A program made the translations under genes and the position numbers. The notes beneath the pieces were generated by a model. It saw only the letters and a program-made list of their open reading frames with translations, was not told the DNA's origin and ran no database searches. Positions 18,090-25,883 of a DNA stretch of 64,000 bases are shown in pieces. Positions within the stretch are counted from its first letter, which is position 1. Each line of letters opens with the position of its first letter. The stretch comes from an uncultured Thermosynechococcus sp. (GTDB lineage: Bacteria; Cyanobacteriota; Cyanobacteriia; Thermosynechococcales; Thermosynechococcaceae): positions 1 to 64,000 of the forward strand of contig NZ_CALJEM010000007.1 in NCBI RefSeq assembly GCF_938074695.1, given 5' to 3'.

Positions 18090-20327
18090 GTGTCCATAAG
18101 TTCAAGGGTTGATTCCCACACCGCTGAGTTGGCCATCCTGCGGGTGAGTGGCTTGCGCTGTGCCGGCTGTGTGCGATCGCTAGAAAATCAGTTGAAAGAA
18201 CAGCCAGGCGTAGATGCTGCGGCAGTGAATCTAGTGACGGGAACCGCCGTTGTCACCTATTCCCCCACCCAGACAACCCCCCTTGCCATTGTTGAGAGCC
18301 TAAACAAAGGGCGGTTTCAAGCTACCCTTGCCGAAGCCAATGCCCCCTTAGAACTGCCTGCTTCTCCGGAGGAAGCCTCTTTGCCAAGGCTGGGGATTGC
18401 CCTTGTGCTCCTCATTCTCTCCAGTGCCGCCCATGGGATTGATCTGCTGCCGGGTCACTGGCCCATGTTAGAAGCCATGATCTGGCATTGGGGGTTGGCC
18501 ACCGTTGCCCTTCTCCTGCCGGGGTGGGAGATTCTGCGGGAAGGGATAATAGGCCTGATCCAACGTTGCCCCAATATGAATACGCTGGTGGCGCTGGGGG
18601 CTTTGGGGGCTTACCTCACCAGTACGGTGGCGTGGCTGTGGCCGGCCTTGGGCTGGGAGTGTTTCTTTGATGAACCGGTGATGATCCTTGGCTTGATTTT
18701 GCTGGGACGCAGTCTTGAGCAGCGGGTTCGTCAACAGGCACAAAAGGACTTGCGATCGCTCCTTGCCCTTCAACCCCCACGGGCACTGTGGCAGCCCAGT
18801 TTAGAAAGCACAGACCGCTGGCCCATTCCCGTGCAACAAATTCAGGTGGGAGACTGGCTGTGGGTGGCGGCCGGGGAACCCTTTCCCGCCGATGGCACGA
18901 TTGTAACGGGAGAAACTTGGGTGGATGAATCCCTTCTTACGGGGGAATCCCTGCCCGTCGCCAAAGGGGTGGGGGACTCTGTCCTTGCAGGCAGTCGCAA
19001 TGTGGGAGCGGCAGTTACCCTCAGGGTAGAACGCTGTGGCCGTGCCTCATTTTTAGGCCAGATTTTAGACTTGGTGGTGCAGGCGCAAAACCGCAAAGCA
19101 CCCGTGCAGCAGATGGTGGATGTGGTGGCCGGCTATTTTTGCTATGGGGTGCTGGGGCTGGCAGGAGTAACGCTTGTCTTTTGGGGGGCGATCGCCCCCC
19201 ATCTCTTTCCGGCACTGACCTATAATACGCCCCTGTTGTCCCTCAAGCTCTCCTTAAGTGTTTTGGTGATTGCCTGCCCCTGTGCCCTTGGCCTTGCCAC
19301 CCCCATTGCCCTACTGGTGGGCACCAGTCGCGCTGCTGCCAAAGGTTTAATTATTCGCGGTGGCGATGTTCTCGAGCGCGTTCAACAGGTGGACACAATT
19401 ATTTTTGATAAGACAGGCACGCTGACAACGGGCGAACTGGCAGTGGCCGAGATGAACCTGTACGGCCATGACTCCCCAGAGGAGGTGCTGTATCTACTGG
19501 CCAGCCTAGAGCACAAGAGTCACCATCCCCTTGCTGTGGCAATTCAAAAGGCATGGGCGGCCACGGGGCAAAACCGAGAACTCGCAACGGTGACAGAGAG
19601 TGAAACCACCCTAGGACTGGGGATCAGCGGTTACATTGAGGGGCAGTACTATCGGGCTGGGCGCCTCGATTGGCTACGCACCCAGGGCGTGGATTGTCCT
19701 TCCCTAGAGCTAGAAACCCATGTCGCCCTAGCCTGCGATCGCCGGCTGATGGCGGTAGTGACTTTTCGCGATCGCCTCCGTCCAGAGGCAGTGAGCACCG
19801 TCCAAGCTCTGAAAGCCCAGGGCTACGAGATTCACGTACTCACGGGAGACACCGCCAGGGCGACGCAGCAACTCCTAGGCCCTCTTGGCCTACCGCCAAC
19901 GCACCTCCACACCGACCTGCAGCCGCACCAAAAGCTCGCCCTCATTGAAGGGTGGCAGACCCAGGGCAAAGCCGTGGCCATGGTGGGGGATGGCATGAAC
20001 GATGCCCCTGCCCTAACGGCCGCCCAAGTGGGAATTAGCCTAGGCACCGGTACCGAGGTGGCCATGGAAGCAGCGGATATTATCCTTACTCGCAATCACC
20101 TAGAGGATGTGCTCACCGTGTTGGCCCTCAGCCGTGCCACCTTCCGCAAAATTCAGCAAAATCTTCTCTGGGCCGTCGCCTATAACATCGTTGGTTTACC
20201 CCTTGCCGCCGGTGTGGGGTTACCCCTATGGGGACTCAGTCTCACGCCCGGCATTGCTGCAGCTTGTATGGCCACCAGTTCAATTGCCGTTGTCCTCAAC
20301 TCCCTCAGTCTCCGTCGAGCAAACTAA
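18090..20327 (+). CDS. ctaA: Copper-translocating P1B-type ATPase (CtaA-like)
   Basis: A 745-residue heavy-metal P-type ATPase. An N-terminal metal-binding domain carries GLRCAGCVRSLE (C24, C27), followed by about eight membrane helices, the actuator TGES, the CPC metal-site motif (396-398), phosphorylated D440 in DKTGTLT, the SHHPLA (HP) motif and the hinge GDGMNDAPAL. CPC plus HP indicates copper. Cyanobacteria carry CtaA (copper import into the cytosol for plastocyanin) and PacS (thylakoid); CAGCV and VNLVTGTA look more like CtaA, but this is a judgement by eye. The start is GTG 18090 after GGAGAGGG. The 3' end overlaps the convergent (2Fe-2S) ORF by 48 bases. Confidence 0.88.
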   Translation: MSISSRVDSHTAELAILRVSGLRCAGCVRSLENQLKEQPGVDAAAVNLVTGTAVVTYSPTQTTPLAIVESLNKGRFQATLAEANAPLELPASPEEASLPRLGIALVLLILSSAAHGIDLLPGHWPMLEAMIWHWGLATVALLLPGWEILREGIIGLIQRCPNMNTLVALGALGAYLTSTVAWLWPALGWECFFDEPVMILGLILLGRSLEQRVRQQAQKDLRSLLALQPPRALWQPSLESTDRWPIPVQQIQVGDWLWVAAGEPFPADGTIVTGETWVDESLLTGESLPVAKGVGDSVLAGSRNVGAAVTLRVERCGRASFLGQILDLVVQAQNRKAPVQQMVDVVAGYFCYGVLGLAGVTLVFWGAIAPHLFPALTYNTPLLSLKLSLSVLVIACPCALGLATPIALLVGTSRAAAKGLIIRGGDVLERVQQVDTIIFDKTGTLTTGELAVAEMNLYGHDSPEEVLYLLASLEHKSHHPLAVAIQKAWAATGQNRELATVTESETTLGLGISGYIEGQYYRAGRLDWLRTQGVDCPSLELETHVALACDRRLMAVVTFRDRLRPEAVSTVQALKAQGYEIHVLTGDTARATQQLLGPLGLPPTHLHTDLQPHQKLALIEGWQTQGKAVAMVGDGMNDAPALTAAQVGISLGTGTEVAMEAADIILTRNHLEDVLTVLALSRATFRKIQQNLLWAVAYNIVGLPLAAGVGLPLWGLSLTPGIAAACMATSSIAVVLNSLSLRRAN

Positions 20328-20534
20328 CTCACGAATCTGCTGGGCGTTGGCGGGGGTGAGTCGTTTTTTATGGGGCAGGACAACAACTGCCGGCCCGCGT
20401 TTGCATTCTCCCATACAGCCAGTCGCTTTCAGGACAATGGGGAGCCTTTGGGCTGCTAGTTCTTGCCACAATTCCTTGGCGCCCCGGCGACAGCAGGAAG
20501 ATTTTTGGCAAATGAGTACCCTACAGTTTGACAA
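20280..20534 (-). CDS. (2Fe-2S) ferredoxin-like protein, probably 3' part of a split gene
   Basis: Encodes 84 residues with the thioredoxin-like [2Fe-2S] ferredoxin pattern: CRVLICQKSSCCRRGA, then ATGCMGECKRGPAVVVLP, giving four well-placed cysteines plus extras. Such domains carry electrons or act as small redox adaptors. The only initiator available is TTG 20534, inside a 23-bp tandem duplication, with a weak AGGG upstream. Removing that duplication and the 28-bp duplication at 20594-20649 fuses this frame without stops to the OB-like ORF at 20610-20873. The present form may therefore be a gene fragment that is or is not independently translated. It overlaps the ctaA 3' end by 48 bases. Confidence 0.7.
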   Translation of the reverse strand: MSNCRVLICQKSSCCRRGAKELWQELAAQRLPIVLKATGCMGECKRGPAVVVLPHKKRLTPANAQQIRELVCSTETEGVEDNGN

Positions 20535-20549
20535 ATGAGTACCCTACAG
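20509..20549. repeat. 23-bp period tandem duplication
   Basis: CAAATGAGTACCCTACAG occurs at 20509-20526 and again at 20532-20549, separated by TTTGA, giving a 23-base period. It lies at the 5' edge of the (2Fe-2S) ORF and shifts its frame relative to upstream sequence. Confidence 0.9.
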
Positions 20550-20593
20550 AGCCGAGCACTCTTTGCTACTGAGGCTGGGGCTGTTGCTAAAAA

Positions 20594-20649
20594 CTCTAAA
20601 TGGCTGGCTTTATACTGCTTGCTCTAAATGGCTGGCTTTATACTGCTTG
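20594..20649. repeat. Perfect 28-bp tandem duplication
   Basis: The 28-base unit beginning CTCTAAATGGCTGGC and ending TATACTGCTTG is present twice without mismatch, at 20594-20621 and 20622-20649. Because 28 is not a multiple of three, it shifts the minus-strand frame and creates the TAA that ends the OB-like ORF at 20610. Confidence 0.95.
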
Positions 20650-20873
20650 ACCCAGCCATCGTACTTATCGCTGATCGTTCCCTCTAGGCGCAAGCGATCG
20701 CCCACCTTGGGAGGTTGTGCCAACTCACGCCGCAGCGACTTTTCCAACTTAATCCAGACTCTACCCGTTGCTGTTTTCAGAATCACAACCTTAGGTAGTC
20801 CCTTTTTATAGAAGACCTCTTCGACGGTACCCTCAAGGCTAAATACTGGCAACTCCTTAGCGCCCCGACCCAT
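20610..20873 (-). CDS. OB-fold-like small protein, probably 5' part of a split (2Fe-2S) gene
   Basis: An 87-residue reading frame from ATG 20873 with AGGTG upstream. The sequence MGRGAKELPVFSLEGTVEEV..., RVWIKLEKSLRREL and PKVGDRLRLEGT looks like a small beta-barrel (OB-like) domain. I recall cyanobacterial proteins of about 170-180 residues that place such a domain ahead of a (2Fe-2S) ferredoxin domain. Here the frame stops at TAA inside a perfect 28-bp tandem duplication; its last three residues (QAV) come from that duplication. Without it the frame would continue into the ferredoxin ORF downstream. Confidence 0.7.
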   Translation of the reverse strand: MGRGAKELPVFSLEGTVEEVFYKKGLPKVVILKTATGRVWIKLEKSLRRELAQPPKVGDRLRLEGTISDKYDGWVKQYKASHLEQAV

Positions 20874-20989
20874 AAACGTAGCACCTTGTTAGCAATATTT
20901 CTCAATAGATTAAGGATAGCAGACAAGGGTGGAGCCGGGGGGTCTAAAGCGTGGTCGGCGCCCGCTGCGGCAATAATCCAATAATCAGG

Positions 20990-21808
20990 TCAACCGGAGA
21001 GAATCCGCTCCCACTCGGCCAGTAGATTGTCAATACTCAAGTCCGGCGGGCTAGTGGAGGTGCCATCAGGAGGGCTGCCCACCTCCTCGACACTATTGGG
21101 AAAGAGTTCTTCGAGAGTAGGCTGAGTAGCAGAGGGTTCCCCTGAATTGAGATCGGCCACTAAGTAAATTTGGCGAATGTCTGGCGGCAGATACTCCACG
21201 ATGCGCGCTAACCCCTCTTCTAGTTGTCGGTTGAGTTCCTCAAGGCTGTAGGTTTCCCCTTGCACTTCTAAGTAGGCGCGTACACGTTCAAGACTCCAAT
21301 GGAATGTCTGCGTCGTCACCAGCACCAAGCGACTCAGGGGACTGAGGTAGGCAAGGCTGGCTTCCAGGTAGCACCAAAGGGGGGGTGGAGCAGCTTGAAG
21401 AACATAGGTAATCTGTTCGATGCCGGGGAGTTCCTCTTGGATCAGGGTGGCGGTGCGATTGACAATCCAATTGCGTAGGGAGTGAGCTTCCTCATCACCC
21501 ACTTTCACCCCCTCAGGGGTAAACTCCACCAGGTCAAGGCTGAAAAATAACCCATGCCACACCTTGGCAAAAAGATAGTCCACCTGCACCGGCGATCGCC
21601 CGTGGTGCTGTAGCACACTGTAAACAAGAGGGCCGTAGCGACAGTAGAGGGCAACAAAGTAGCAGCCACGATCGCGCTCCTTTTGAAAGTGTTGCACCAA
21701 CTCCTCATCGGACCAAGTGAGTAACGGCTGAATCAGGGGATGTTGCCGCTCCGGGATCCTAGGAAAGGAGAGAACCTTGACCATACTCCCTGCCACTGAA
21801 TTAGACAC
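20990..21808 (-). CDS. Divergent sigma-70/ECF-like cyanobacterial protein
   Basis: A 272-residue soluble protein. Residues about 25-75 (WSDEELVQHFQKERDRGCYF..., ALYCRYGPLVYSVL) look like sigma region 2, and 155-215 (LSPLSRLVLVTTQTFHWSLERVRAYLEV) like the helix-turn-helix sigma region 4, though both are divergent and no standard -10-recognition residues are obvious. The C-terminal 60 residues are Ser/Pro/Glu-rich. I used GTG 21808, which has AGGA five bases upstream; ATG 21784 is an alternative. It may be a sigma-like regulator or a degenerate relative. The neighbours give no clear hint. Confidence 0.6.
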   Translation of the reverse strand: MSNSVAGSMVKVLSFPRIPERQHPLIQPLLTWSDEELVQHFQKERDRGCYFVALYCRYGPLVYSVLQHHGRSPVQVDYLFAKVWHGLFFSLDLVEFTPEGVKVGDEEAHSLRNWIVNRTATLIQEELPGIEQITYVLQAAPPPLWCYLEASLAYLSPLSRLVLVTTQTFHWSLERVRAYLEVQGETYSLEELNRQLEEGLARIVEYLPPDIRQIYLVADLNSGEPSATQPTLEELFPNSVEEVGSPPDGTSTSPPDLSIDNLLAEWERILSG

Positions 21809-21856
21809 ACTGTCCTACGCCTTCGTCAATTGGCCTATGCAGAATTCATCCTCAGT

Positions 21857-22639
21857 TCAGCCTTGGGTGCGATCGCGAAACAAAGGCAGGTAGTCGCGGC
21901 TCTCTGTCCCCAGCCAGCGGTCCCAAAAGGTGAAATAGAGGCCATAGTTACAGCGAAACTGGCTGTGGTGCAAACTGTGGTGCGTTGCGCCAATTAGCCA
22001 CTGCCCCAGCCAATGCTCAGCAAAGCCACGGGGATAAATCTCTAAGTTCAAATGGTTAATCACACTGGAGACCGTCATGAGGCTCAATTGAATGACAATC
22101 GCATAGGGATGCAGCGGCACAAGTACAATAATCAGTGGCAGAAAAATTGCCTGTAGGAAGGCCTCCCAGGGGTGAAACGAAAAGGCAGTCCAAGGGGAAG
22201 GGACAATGCTGTGGTGATGCACGCGATGGATACGACGGTAAATTTTGGGGTGGTGCATCCAGCGATGGAGCCAGTAATAGTAGGTTTCGTGGAGCAGCAG
22301 CACAAGACCAATGCTCAAGGGAAAGTAGAGATAGTCCCAGAGGGAATTCAACTCCAGATAAACCGCCGTCCAGCCCCGCTGCCACATCACTGCGGCGATC
22401 GCCCCCGCCAGGGCAAAAATAGCCGCTGTCAGCAACGACCAGCCAAACTCCTGCCAAAACTGTCCCCGCTGGTAGGGGCGCAAATTGACCCGCCGCTTCT
22501 TGAGAGGCGTCCAGCGTGCCACTGCATATAGGAGCGAAAAAAAGCCCGCCACCAACACAAGGCGGCTAACCACCATTAAAAACATGACCCCAACCATAAT
22601 GGTAAAGAGGCGGGGGTCACTGAGGTTGTAGGGAATCAT
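21857..22639 (-). CDS. Sterol desaturase/fatty acid hydroxylase family membrane protein
   Basis: A 260-residue integral membrane di-iron oxygenase. The histidine clusters that bind iron are intact: HETYYYWLHRWMHH (about 117-130), HRVHHHS (about 138-144) and THHSLHHSQFRCNYG (about 220-234). Hydrophobic helices surround them. Members hydroxylate or desaturate sterols, carotenoids or alkyl lipids; the substrate here is unknown. ATG 22639 is the clear start. The gene runs in the same direction as rpmF-hli upstream, with a 24-base gap, so it may belong to their transcript. Confidence 0.88.
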   Translation of the reverse strand: MIPYNLSDPRLFTIMVGVMFLMVVSRLVLVAGFFSLLYAVARWTPLKKRRVNLRPYQRGQFWQEFGWSLLTAAIFALAGAIAAVMWQRGWTAVYLELNSLWDYLYFPLSIGLVLLLHETYYYWLHRWMHHPKIYRRIHRVHHHSIVPSPWTAFSFHPWEAFLQAIFLPLIIVLVPLHPYAIVIQLSLMTVSSVINHLNLEIYPRGFAEHWLGQWLIGATHHSLHHSQFRCNYGLYFTFWDRWLGTESRDYLPLFRDRTQG

Positions 22640-22663
22640 GCGAGAAAGTGCTAAGTGCGCCTT

Positions 22664-22837
22664 CTAAACCCAGCCCAACCAGTGGAGCAAGCCCTCCCCT
22701 GTCCAATATTCCCACAGCAAAAGAATTACCAAGCCAACCATTGCAGCACGACCGTTGATCCGCTCCGCAAACGTATTAAAGCCGTACTTGGGGGTTTCCA
22801 GTTTTGGGGTGCGGCTTGGCTCTGTGGGCGTAGCCAT
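22664..22837 (-). CDS. hli: High-light-inducible protein (Hlip/SCP)
   Basis: A 57-residue single-helix chlorophyll-binding-type protein of the thylakoid membrane. The core FAERINGRAAMVGLVILLLW carries the conserved ExxNGRxAMxG chlorophyll-binding motif, followed by the end of one membrane helix and a short hydrophobic tail LLHWLGWV. The N-terminus is a Pro/Thr-rich cytosolic stretch. Hlips protect photosystem II assembly intermediates and pigments during stress. Its ATG lies three bases after the rpmF stop, so the two are almost certainly co-transcribed. Confidence 0.93.
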   Translation of the reverse strand: MATPTEPSRTPKLETPKYGFNTFAERINGRAAMVGLVILLLWEYWTGEGLLHWLGWV

Positions 22838-22840
22838 AGA

Positions 22841-23023
22841 TTACTCCTGTTCCTCTTCGTTCTCTTCTTCGGCTTCAGGGAAGTAGAAGCCGCGGGCACG
22901 TTCCGTCAAAATAGACTTGCCAATCGAGAGGGCGCGTTGAGCTTGGAGGGCAGCTTGGCGCTTCCAGACCGCACGGCGCATACTGCGCTTAGACTTCGAG
23001 GTTTTCTTCTTGGGGCAGGCCAT
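22841..23023 (-). CDS. rpmF: 50S ribosomal protein L32
   Basis: A 60-residue basic ribosomal protein beginning [21 protein letters not shown], the bL32 signature, and ending in an acidic Glu-rich tail. The start at ATG 23023 was chosen from this conserved opening; a 39-residue upstream extension is not part of the family. It forms a tight pair with the hli gene downstream. The region between it and the divergent prk gene (210 bases) holds both promoters. Confidence 0.95.
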   Translation of the reverse strand: MACPKKKTSKSKRSMRRAVWKRQAALQAQRALSIGKSILTERARGFYFPEAEEENEEEQE

Positions 23024-23233
23024 GGTAATCCCTAGGACTAACTTTCGCAACCTATCAGTGTATCCCAAACTCTCCTCTAGGGCAACTGCTGATTTCCTCT
23101 GGGGACGGCAATGTTCCTCTTTTTGCACAAAAACTATCACAGAGGGACACCACCCTTGTAATATCAGTTAAGGGAATACTGAACCACCCCATTAGGGGAT
23201 GTCCACTTCTACGAGCAAAGGGAATCGTCAGCT

Positions 23234-24238
23234 ATGAGCAGGAAGCCAGACCGTGTGGTTCTCATCGGCGTTGCTGGAGACTCCGGCTGTGGTAAATCAA
23301 CGTTTTTGCGCCGACTGGCCGATCTGTTTGGCGAAGAATTTATGACTGTGATTTGTTTGGATGACTATCACAGTCTGGATCGCAAGCAGCGGAAAGAAAT
23401 GGGGATTACGGCTCTTGATCCCCGCGCCAACAACTTTGATTTGATGTATGAGCAGATCAAGGCTCTTAAAAATGGCGAATCAATCATGAAACCCATCTAT
23501 AACCACGAAACGGGGACAATTGATCCGCCAGAGAAAGTTGATCCCAACCATCTGATTGTGATTGAAGGGCTGCATCCCCTCTATGATGAGCGGGTGCGAT
23601 CGCTCATTGACTTCAGTGTGTATCTCGACATCAGTGATGATGTAAAAATTGCTTGGAAAATCAAGCGAGACATGGCCGAGCGGGGTCATAGTTACGAAGA
23701 TGTGATTGCCTCTATCAATGCCCGCCGCCCCGACTTCATCGCCTATGTCGATCCCCAAAAGCAGTACGCCGACATTGTGCTGCAAATTCTGCCGACCCAG
23801 TTGGTCAAAGAGGAGAAGGTCGGCAACATCCTACGGGTACGAATGCTGCAGCGGGAAGGCGTCCCCGGCTTTGAGCCGGTCTATCTCTTTGATGAAGGCT
23901 CGACAATTACTTGGATTCCCTGCGGTCGTAAGCTCACCTGCTCATACCCAGGCATTCGCCTCAGCTACGGACCTGATGAATACTATGGCCATCCTGTTTC
24001 GGTGTTAGAAGTGGACGGTCGCTTTGAAAAACTCGATGAACTGATCTATATCGAGAGTCACCTCAGCAACACCTCCACCAAGCACTATGGCGAAGTGACA
24101 GAACTGTTGCTGAAGCACCGTGATTATCCGGGTTCTGATAATGGTTCGGGGCTGTTCCAAGTGCTGACAGGGCTGAAAATGCGCGCCATCTATGAGCGCT
24201 TGACCTCGCGGGATGCGGCCACGGTCACCAACCGCTAG
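23234..24238 (+). CDS. prk: Phosphoribulokinase
   Basis: A 334-residue Calvin-cycle kinase that phosphorylates ribulose 5-phosphate to ribulose 1,5-bisphosphate with ATP. The P-loop GDSGCGKST includes C19, and C41 lies in VICLDDYH; these form the N-terminal regulatory disulfide. The second pair, C230 and C236 in PCGRKLTC, is also present, so thioredoxin control and CP12/GAPDH complex formation are expected. VIEGLHPLYD and the INARRPDF region match the family. ATG 23234 is the clear start. Confidence 0.98.
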   Translation: MSRKPDRVVLIGVAGDSGCGKSTFLRRLADLFGEEFMTVICLDDYHSLDRKQRKEMGITALDPRANNFDLMYEQIKALKNGESIMKPIYNHETGTIDPPEKVDPNHLIVIEGLHPLYDERVRSLIDFSVYLDISDDVKIAWKIKRDMAERGHSYEDVIASINARRPDFIAYVDPQKQYADIVLQILPTQLVKEEKVGNILRVRMLQREGVPGFEPVYLFDEGSTITWIPCGRKLTCSYPGIRLSYGPDEYYGHPVSVLEVDGRFEKLDELIYIESHLSNTSTKHYGEVTELLLKHRDYPGSDNGSGLFQVLTGLKMRAIYERLTSRDAATVTNR

Positions 24239-24264
24239 TTTGGCTTGCCACATTGAGGGCACTG

Positions 24265-25770
24265 ATGCAACTGCACCGGCGATCGCTATGGTCATTGTTT
24301 TTGGTCTTCATCCTCTGCTGGTTGGTTCTAACCTGTGGCCAGCCTGCCTTTGCTGCCGATAGCGATGACCTGATCTTTGTCCCCCGCCAAGCCCAGAGTG
24401 TCCTCAAGCTCAATCAACGTCCCGGTAGCGATCTCCTGCGTTTTTTTTGGGAGCGTTTTTGGACATCGCAACTTGCTCATTGGGGCTGGTCGTGGTCTGA
24501 AATAAACGCCTGGGTGGGAGAGGGAGTGACTGTTGCTCAGTTGCCCTGCCCTGAGGTCTGCCAAACTCCCCGACAGTTGTGGATTCTGCCCCTGAAGCGT
24601 CCCGAAGCAGCAACGGCTTTTTTGGAAACCTACTGGCAGGCATATCCCTTTGAGGCGCAAGTCTATCAAAATATTTCCCTCCAAGTGGGCAAGGACTTAG
24701 TAACAGCACGGCTAGGCGATCGCCTGCTCCTCGCTTCGGATGTGGAGACCATGATCGCGAGCTTAGGGTCGGCTGTGACCGAAGATGGCAATCTGGCGGG
24801 TTTGGCCTTTTATCAACAGGCTCGCCCTCAACTAGAGGCTCAATCTACGGCTCTCTACTACGCCAACCTGCAATCCCTAAGTCTTGAGAATCGGGACTTG
24901 GCACCCACCTATGATCGCCTGCTGGTTGCCATGAAGGCACAAAACAAGGAGCTGCATTTGCAAGCACTTTTGCACCGCATCGGTGACCCGACACTGATCT
25001 CTGCTCCCCTTGACCTCGAGTTCCTGCGTGCCCAAGAACCGATGCCGACGCTGGTGATTGCGGGTTCCCACTTGCCAGAGGGCTATAGCCAACTCACCGA
25101 GGCTTTGGCGGATTACCGCTTTGGCAAAACTCCCCAAGGGGATGATATTGCGAGCCGGCTGCTGCGGGATTTAACAGCAGATATACCAGTGGATTTGACG
25201 ACACAAATCTTCCCTTTGGCTAGGGATCGCTTTAGTCTTACCCTTTGGCACCAAGCTGATGAGCAGTGGCAATGGGCGTGGCAGACGCGCAATACCCCAG
25301 AAACGCCAACCCTGCTGCGGCAACTGGAGGATCTTGCCCGTGCCAATGGCTATGAGGTCAACCGCTTGGTGTTGAATCAAGAAGCCGTAACCGCTTGGGT
25401 GAAATTAGTGCTTGCCCCCCAGACAAGTGAAGGCGTGGTGTCCGACGTGGCAGCGGCCTATAAGCAACAGGGCGATCGCCTACTCCTTGCCTCCTCTCTC
25501 TCGGTCTTGTCCCCTGGCCGGAATAAAAATAAAAAGGGGGCTTGGCTACCGCAAAGTCTCCTGAGACAGCAGCAAGGGGTTCATGGGCTGGTCTATGCCC
25601 ATTGGCCACAGCTATTTGCCCCCCTGAGCCAACGCTGGCCTTTACTACAGTACCTCAATGGCGTCAGTGGGGGCGGGTTGGAACGTCTGCAAAGTATTAC
25701 CTTAGTGAACTATGGGGTTCGCGATCGCCTGCAACACCTGGAACTGATTCTGAGTAGCAAAAAAGACTAG
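24265..25770 (+). CDS. Secreted DUF3352 family protein
   Basis: A 501-residue protein with a signal sequence (MQLHRRSLWSLFLVFILCWL, cleavage near AFAAD) and no further obvious membrane helix. The mature part matches the cyanobacterial DUF3352 pattern: DDLIFVPRQAQSVLKLNQRPG, repeated ADYRFGKTPQGDD-like segments, RDRFSLTLWHQ and a C-terminal LYAHWPQL-like stretch. The function is unknown, probably periplasmic. I used ATG 24265 rather than TTG 24253. It follows prk by 26 bases and might be co-transcribed with it. Confidence 0.82.
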   Translation: MQLHRRSLWSLFLVFILCWLVLTCGQPAFAADSDDLIFVPRQAQSVLKLNQRPGSDLLRFFWERFWTSQLAHWGWSWSEINAWVGEGVTVAQLPCPEVCQTPRQLWILPLKRPEAATAFLETYWQAYPFEAQVYQNISLQVGKDLVTARLGDRLLLASDVETMIASLGSAVTEDGNLAGLAFYQQARPQLEAQSTALYYANLQSLSLENRDLAPTYDRLLVAMKAQNKELHLQALLHRIGDPTLISAPLDLEFLRAQEPMPTLVIAGSHLPEGYSQLTEALADYRFGKTPQGDDIASRLLRDLTADIPVDLTTQIFPLARDRFSLTLWHQADEQWQWAWQTRNTPETPTLLRQLEDLARANGYEVNRLVLNQEAVTAWVKLVLAPQTSEGVVSDVAAAYKQQGDRLLLASSLSVLSPGRNKNKKGAWLPQSLLRQQQGVHGLVYAHWPQLFAPLSQRWPLLQYLNGVSGGGLERLQSITLVNYGVRDRLQHLELILSSKKD

Positions 25771-25883
25771 AAATACATTACAAACATTAACGAATCCTTA
25801 ACAACGCTGTTATCAATTGTTGTATTTTGCTGCATCAGGATTCGGTAAAGTAGGGAGTATTATGCTTGCAGACTGGGGTAGAT

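Noticed and set aside
20509-20649. The short repeats as a minimal CRISPR array or insertion-sequence ends
   Set aside because: The units are directly adjacent tandem duplications of local coding sequence, without spacers of uniform size, inverted ends or transposase.
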